Positions 57,386-64,000 of a stretch of DNA of 64,000 nt are shown piece by piece (position 1 is the first letter of the stretch; every line of letters begins with the position of its first letter). The stretch is from Burhinus oedicnemus (taxonomy: Eukaryota; Chordata; Aves; Charadriiformes; Burhinidae). The stretch covers positions 1,170,187 through 1,234,186 of the forward strand of contig VFFE01007645.1 of assembly GCA_008921705.1 (NCBI GenBank), read 5' to 3'. A program made the position numbers and the translations under genes. The notes under the pieces were generated by a model. It was given only the letters and a program-made list of their open reading frames with translations. It did not search any database and was not told where the DNA came from.

Positions 57386-60300
57386 AGCGGGAGCTCCCCA
57401 GAGGGACTTTCCTCCCTCAGCCACGGCTGCCCAGCAGCACAGCCCTCCGTGCCAGGAGGTTTCCAGCCTCTGCCTTAATGGAAAAATGCCGCCAGCGGCA
57501 GCTCTGTACGTTCTCTGAGCAAAACCACGCGCTGTTTACAGCCCGAGCTGACGTCTCGCACAAAGCGCTTTCAACGCGAGTCCTTCGCCTCCCAATTCCT
57601 CCTCGGGAGAGGCATTGCCCGAAGCACAGGGAGACGGAGAGGAACCGGAGGAGGGCAGGGGCCGGGGGCAGGACATGTCCACCAGCGTCCCTGGCGCTGC
57701 CTCGCTCATAAAGCCAATACAGGGATCTTTGAACTCCGGCTAGCAAATGTCAGCGCCCGCTATTCCAGCTGCGCCCCGGCAGAAAGAGCTTCCTCGCAAG
57801 TCGCCCAGTCGGCCACTAAATCCTCCGCCTCCTCCCCACGGAGGTCCCCTCGCCCCATCCTCCCCCAACCCCACGTGGGTGGGAGCCCCCCCGGCCACCC
57901 CATCCCATCGGGCCCTCGAGGGGTAAGGGCAGGTCTTCCCTCCTCGCAAACCATCCTAATTTGTTTATTCCCCCGCAGTAATTACACTAAACACTCGCTC
58001 CTCACAGCGCAGCAGTTATTTATAAAAAGCAAGGGAACGTGCTTTCTCCTCCTTACACATATTTAACGGCCTGGCTGTGTCGGTGCAGCAGGAGCCGGCC
58101 GGCGTGGGGCAGCTCCTCTGCACGGGCTGTCGGGGTCTGCTACCGGCCCCCGCCGCGGGGACGGCCACCGTCCTCCCCCAGCACACCCTGGAGAAGGTGA
58201 ATTCGGTTCCCCAGAGCTGGTTGTGTCCAGATACAAACCCATGAGCGAACTGAGCAGCCTCGTCAGCCGTGGCCGGGTGCCCACCCAGGAGAGGGGAGCA
58301 AATTCCCAAGCTGTTGCAAGTCCCACCAGCCGCAGCTCCCTTGGCACAGGGCTGGGACCAGCAGCCTGGAATAAAGGTGGGTTTTTTCTATTTCACAGGG
58401 CCTCCCCAATGACTACGGCTCAGGCCTGGCAAATATAAAACCGGTCAAGTCGATCTAAGCGCACTGCAGCAGCAACCCAGTGCTGCCCACATCCAGCCAC
58501 GCCAGTGAGGACATGGGATGTCCTGCCCCACCAGCCCTGATCCCCGCACCCTCACCCCATTCCTCCCACAATGACCAGGTGACTCGGCTTCACCCCGCTC
58601 CCGAGGTCAGGCACCCCCACTGATTCCGATCGCTGCCACTTATTGGGCTATAGTTTGGCAACAAGAATCAAGAGTTTTGCACACTCATGCACGGTTCTGT
58701 GCTTTAACTCCTCCTGTTGTCCTCTCCCACCTCCAAACACATGGCTGTAATCAAAGTCTGGGACCTGCCAAACTTCCTACCACAAAAATAGCCCACGGTG
58801 AAGCACTGCTGCCCCATGGTAGCCCAGGACCACGGGACCAAACGATGTGAGTCAGGCAAGGTGAAAGCACCAGGGTCTCTTGTTGAAAAACCCATCTGTG
58901 ACTTCCACACAGAGGATCAGGCACGAGGAAAGGCGAGAGGGTCTGGAGGACGGGGTGCCACCGAGCAGCAGTGAGGAAGAGGAAGCCACGGCAGTGAAGT
59001 TTGGAGTCGGGAGCTAACGTGGCTACCAGCTCCCTGTGCTCAGCGCAGCCACTTCACCACAACCGTGCTTCAAGCCTCCCCGGAGTAATGCGATCTGACC
59101 AAAGCAGTGTCCAACTCAGGGAAAGGGGTATCAAAGTATGCATGGGCCTCCACAGATTTTATCGGGAGCCCCAACGCTTGTTTTATGTTAATAGATTTAT
59201 CTTAGGCACGTTGGTGGATTTCTGCATACTGTCTGCAACTTCCTAGACTCAGGTTTCCAAAGTCCTCTCGAAGAAGTAACCCCTCCACTGCCCACACCAC
59301 TGTGTGCAACAGGACCAGGAGACCTCACACCTTCCTCCAGCCAGGGATGAGGACACATTTGGGTGGAGGAACACCTTGCAAGGAGATCCTCAGGCTCAGA
59401 CGGAGGAGACTCCAGCCCCAGTGGACACTGAGCCAACTCGTACCCAAGCTGTCTCTTCTTGACATGGGTAAACAGCACCTCAAGCAACGGGCTTCAATCA
59501 CAACTGGGGCTTTAAAGCATTCTCCTCACACCGGCAGTATTTTCTTCGGACCAGACCCTCAAACATGCTTCCCCCACGCCCCACACTATGTCAAGCCACG
59601 TGTAATTAAGAGAGCAAAAGCTGGGCTATATGCAGGAGCATGGTTTCCACAAGATGGTAGTACTTCAGAGGAGCAGATGGAGACAAGAGGGTCATTGGTG
59701 ACCCAGCCCTTGGAAGGGATGCTCTCAGCTTGTTCCACAAAACCACACCTGATAGCCGTCACCTTCCTTTCACTGTTTCCTCTCGTGCCTGCACCCAAGC
59801 TCCATGTCCATCCAACACCAACAGCATCCCACACCGCAGACTTCAAGGAACACCATGACAGAGCTCACCAGACCCGATACCAGCAGTTCGCGTTGCTGCC
59901 CTATATTAATAGCAACTTCCTCTTCATTGCTCTTCTGGTTTTAAAAATACATATCCCTTAAATCCAAAATCATGTTGCAAAACGGCATGTAAGAGCTGTA
60001 GATCCTTGGCTGCTTGTGTGCTGCTTTCCTGTGACAGCCGCAGCCCGGAACTACACAAATTTGGCAATGGTTTGTAGTGCCAAAGGGAACACCAGGCAGG
60101 AGGAGAGTTCAAAAAGCCTCAGGAGGTGAGTTAGCCTCATCCAAAAAAATTACTAAGTAGCAAAATCCCCCAGAATCAACTGATCTACCAGGGGAAGTCT
60201 CTCTGAAATGTCACTGTTACAACAATTTATTAGAGATTTCTCATGGCCCTTGCTCTCCTGGCTGAAGACATCTGACTGAGAAAGCGAGCCAGCCCAGGCC

Positions 60301-61102
60301 CTTCCCAGACATTAGTTGAAAGCCAAAAGCAATTTCTGAGCATCACCTGAACAAGCCAGAGGGTTATGGACCCACGCGAGCCCCCAGGCTGGTGCCTCCC
60401 TGCGACCCCCCTGTGCCACCGCTCTGCTGGTGGACAAAAAGGAGGAGGGTGGAGGATTCCCTGACTCCATCTTCCGGAGGGCTCCGCCAACACCGCTTCC
60501 CCTTCTCACCCCTTCCCTGCACTTACGACACGATTTTCGAAGAAACCTAGCTATGAGACCTCTTCGCCCACACATCTCCTGTGGGAACCGGTGACAGATC
60601 CCCAGGCAGATGGCTGCTGGCCGGGGCAAGCGCCCACTTCTGCAGGGACGCTTTTCCAAAGCCCTTTGTAAGGCTTGGGGCTGCCGGCAGCTGTGGAGCT
60701 CCTGGAGCACATCACAGTCCCTCTGTCTTCATTTCTGCTCTCCGGCACAAACGACATGAGAAGTCTCAGCTCAGGAACACGGCAGAGGACGCCAGCGATC
60801 TCTGACCTCGGCATAACCATGGACTCCAACCCTTCAAATGACTGCGCTGTTGCTTCGAGGTAAGACAACATCTTACCAAGCACGCAAATAAATTCACATA
60901 AGCATCTTCAGACAAGACAGCTGAGTTTTGGGGCAGCACCGTTAGTTTAGTGAACCCGTGTCCCCCGGCTGTACGGCTGGCGAGCTGAGGTCTCCATAGC
61001 CAGCTGAAGTCCACCTTGCTGCTAGACACGTCAACAGCTGGAACGTTCTCCATGCTGGACATTACTAAGGAGTTCAGTAGTTTTACTTAAGCTATTTTAT
61101 CC

Positions 61103-61178
61103 GGGCAGGGCCCAAAAAACTGCACCGAAATGGCAATATATCATAATCGGGACCTTTTTTGGGCACTGCCCAAAAAAG
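61103..61178. repeat. 25-nt palindrome with a nearby imperfect copy
   Basis: 61154-61178 is a perfect palindrome with 12-bp arms (CTTTTTTGGGCA / TGCCCAAAAAAG) and a single-base centre. At 61103-61119, gggcagggcccaaaaaa repeats the right half with two changes. It is equally an inverted match, with one mismatch in 17, to the left part of the palindrome (61155-61171), across a 35-bp spacer. The arrangement could be terminal repeats of a tiny element or a regulatory site. No target-site duplication was identified. Confidence 0.75.
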
Positions 61179-62465
61179 ATGATCTTTTTCTAAACCTCCA
61201 GAGTTTCAAGCAAACAGCAGCGAAGCCTAATGAAAACCTCTGGCATACCTAAGTTCCACACAAATGACTTTATTCCATTATGTCAAGCCAAAAGGAATAA
61301 AGACTAACAAGGAGCAAGGGGAATATTAAACCAAACACACTGTTGTAAGTGCAGAAAGTCTCTTTTCCTTCAGCATCACTGCTCCAGAACAACTGATACC
61401 AGCTCTAAAAGGCTTTCACTGCCCAATGTGGTAGAGGTTTCTGGTCACTTATAAAGAGATTATAATCAATTTCAAAATAAAAACCTGATATAACTTCATT
61501 TTTAAAAAAATAAAAAATTAATAAAGCTAAGCTAAACTCAAGAGAAGGACCTTGGGGTGGTATTTTCCCATCTCGTCCATCTGAAAGGGAAGGCACAGCC
61601 AGAAATTAAGGAAGCATCCAAAGCAAAACTAAAACACTTGGGCAACACAGCTAAATTCAGAAATCAACTTCCCCACCCAACCCCTTTTGCCACCACAAGC
61701 CCCAGAAAAACCCAGAGCAGAAAACAATGAACTCTGCAGCTTGAACCCAACGTTACTAAGCATAACGACAGCCCACGGATGGAAAACCGAAGGCTGGACC
61801 CAGAAAAATAATAAACAAGAAGAACCAACATAAGACCTAGGACAATTTATACAGACCAGAATGAGATAGAGAAGATTGGAGGTGGGATGGCGGTGGATTT
61901 TTTTTATTTTTTAAATAATTGATATTTCCTGAATCCCGAACATAAACGTAGGGTGCCAGTTTGAGATGCCCTAAATGCCACCAAGCCAAGTAAAATCACA
62001 GGAAGTAGAGAGGCAGCAGGCTCAAAGCAGCCGGGAGACAAGAGCAAGAACTCAAGAATCCCAAAACTTACACTGACGTCCCCGCTCCGCCTTTTGCCTC
62101 AAACCCCAGTTACCGCTATATATAGCACAGTATATTGCTGACCAAGACAAATATCTGCGAGAACGTGGCCAATGCACAGCAATGCCGCGTTAACGCGTCC
62201 TCCAGCACACAAACGATGGCCTGACCCTTAATGAGCTGCCTGGCTGCATCCCCACGGCACCAGCTGGGCGGGAGCCTCTGTTTTGTTAGGATGGAGATTC
62301 AACAGATTTTTCTGATCTCCCTCCCCTGTCTGAGGTGACAAGGACTAATTAGAGGGGAGAAGAGGACCTCTCCAGGTAGGCAAAACCTTTTTCGCCCTGC
62401 ACTAGAAAGATAACTCATGTCCTAGGATATGGGATAGAATCACAGGGATTTTAGTGCAATCAACA

Positions 62466-62483
62466 AAAGAAAAAAAAAAAAAA
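62466..62483. repeat. A-rich run
   Basis: A G-interrupted A run in ADAP1 intron 1, followed by a shorter A run. Confidence 0.8.
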
Positions 62484-63961
62484 TTGAAAAAAATGCCTTT
62501 TCTGTTTGCTGCTCAGCTGCTGCTGATTTTCTAAATGCCCCAGCCAGGAGAAGCTCCTGCTCAGCGCTGAAGTTCTGTTGCTATTTACTTTGAGGAAAGA
62601 TTAGGAGGTTAATAAACAGACCCTGGCCATGCATGTTTAAAAATAACAATAAAAGACGTTAAAACCGAAGCCAAGCAGCCTCCCACCAACACTCCTCTCT
62701 AAGTAGGAAAATTTTTCAGTGAAGGCACTGAACTTGCCAAGGTCTTTTTATTCAGCTGGCAGGTCTCAGCAGCCCCCTCTGCGTGCCGCCGGCAGCCCAC
62801 GGCTGTGCTGCCGCCCGGGCATCGGGACAGGACGGAAAACACCGTCGCGTTAAACCTCCTTTGTTTCAAAAAGTCCTTTTCCCTGCAGAAAGTGGCATCG
62901 AGTTAAGCACAACTGCTGGGGATTGATTTTTATTTATTTATTTTTTTTTTTCCCCTTCTTACCCCTCCAATCTGCTTATGCCCAGGCTGGCAAATTCCAG
63001 GAGGGGGGAAAAAAAAATAGTCACTATTTAAGTGAGAGGACAATGGAGGTGCGGGAACAAGTTTCTACTTTTAGCTTGAAAACGAAAAGCCCGTTTCACG
63101 CCATTAGAGCGGCGAAGCTCTGGAACAGCTTTCCAGTAGGAGGTAGCGGGGGCAAGAGAGAGAAGTAGCTGGGAGGCAGAGCCCGGCGCTCCGCGGAGGG
63201 GACGGGGAGACGTCGCTGGGGATGACGGCAGGAGGCAGCACCCGGCGGCTCGCTCAGTGGTCTTCCCGAGCCGTGTTTTTAGGACCGGCGGTTGGATAGG
63301 GGAAGGAGAGGGTTGAGGTCAAACCCTTTCGGTGCCCTCCTTAATCCTGAGCAAATCGAGCGGTCCCCAGCGCGCCTGTGGTTCCCTCCCATCATCACCC
63401 TCACTTCGTGACATCATGGGAATGGAAACGCTTCACCTGCTTCAGACACGAGAAGATGCTGGGCCTGCAGGAAAGGGGCTTACAGCCACCTCGGCCGCAC
63501 ACCGCCCACCCTCAGGCTTTTATATATTCCGTTACACCAAAATACCAAATCTGCTCGGCTTTGCAGCACAAAGCTCCGATACCAGACTGCCCCCACGGTG
63601 CATCTTCTGCTCTTCCTCCATCCCTCATCCCCTCTGAGCCTCGGGCAGAGGCCGGTGTTACCCAGGGTCTGTGTCCTAGCAATCCATCCCAAATAAGAGA
63701 GACGAAAATGATAAAAACAAGCCACGTAAACTGCTGCCAAAGGGTTTAAACTGCAGGATCGCTTTGATGGGATTTCCACTTCTGTCTTCGGAGCCTCGCT
63801 GTCCTCCTGCAGTATAAAATGATTCTCGCTCTGTGGAAACGCAAGGCTAAGTCATAGAAAAATGGAGTAGGGAGAGAAATACTCAAGGTCTTGTTATGCC
63901 CTGAGATAACCATCCGTCTCGTGATGGGAGGAAAGATTGCCTGAGACAAAGAATCATTTAG

Positions 63962-64000
<39 letters not shown>
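63962..64000. repeat. Poly-A homopolymer at the window edge
   Basis: At least 39 consecutive A, running to the last base of the window, so the true length is unknown. It could be a long mononucleotide microsatellite, a retroelement tail or an assembly artefact. Confidence 0.9.

Larger units (their letters stand above)
56903..64000 (-). other. ADAP1 intron 1 (partial)
   Basis: These 7.1 kb lie upstream of exon 2. I looked on the minus strand for a first exon encoding the conserved N-terminus with its Cys-x2-Cys and found none. Contents are G/T-rich simple sequence (57325-57385), a perfect palindrome with a nearby imperfect copy (61103-61178), an A run (62466-62483) and the terminal poly-A. 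Open frames near 57170-57750 and 60310-61060 show no recognisable domain. Confidence 0.75.

Noticed and set aside
60551..61062. Two overlapping minus-strand open frames in ADAP1 intron 1
   Set aside because: They overlap in different frames, show no conserved motif and do not match the ADAP1 N-terminus.

Overview
This is vertebrate nuclear DNA and almost certainly from a bird. Coding sequence is split into short exons with GT/AG junctions. The dispersed repeats are CR1 LINE 3' ends, typical of birds, seen at 13358-13710, 40129-40396 and 43139-43238. No prokaryotic features, CRISPR array, rRNA or complete tRNA were seen.

The window holds two convergent genes. On the plus strand, 391-4213 carries the last five coding exons of GET4 (TRC35), followed by a 3'UTR with AATAAA signals from 5177. 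On the minus strand, 8090-56902 carries ten of the expected eleven coding exons of ADAP1 (centaurin-alpha-1), an Arf GTPase-activating protein with two PH domains. All fifteen exons were placed to the base. Their splice phases are compatible throughout. The ADAP1 exons account for residues 28-374 of a 374-residue protein. The first ADAP1 coding exon, with the start codon and the first zinc-finger cysteine pair, was not found up to 64000 and probably lies beyond the window. Next to GET4, this gives the tail-to-tail order known from human 7p22.3.

Layout: 1-390 is GET4 intron. 391-4213 holds the GET4 exons. 4214 to about 5200 is the GET4 3'UTR. About 5200-6950 is the gap between the genes, dominated by AT/CA-rich simple sequence. 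About 6950-8089 is the ADAP1 3'UTR. 8090-19351 holds the compact C-terminal part of ADAP1 (both PH domains, seven exons). 19352-45300 is a single intron of about 26 kb. 45301-56902 holds the three exons of the ArfGAP part. 56903-64000 is intron 1, ending in a poly-A run.

The two proteins have no known joint pathway: GET4 acts in tail-anchored membrane protein targeting, and ADAP1 in phosphoinositide and Arf6 signalling. Their proximity reflects conserved vertebrate gene order. Most of the window is intron. The observations most worth a second look are an open frame with a transmembrane segment inside ADAP1 intron 3 (52813-53154), two perfect palindromes (10156-10179, 61154-61178), and two AT-rich intronic stretches with clustered developmental transcription-factor motifs. 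I see no evidence for a new multi-gene system.
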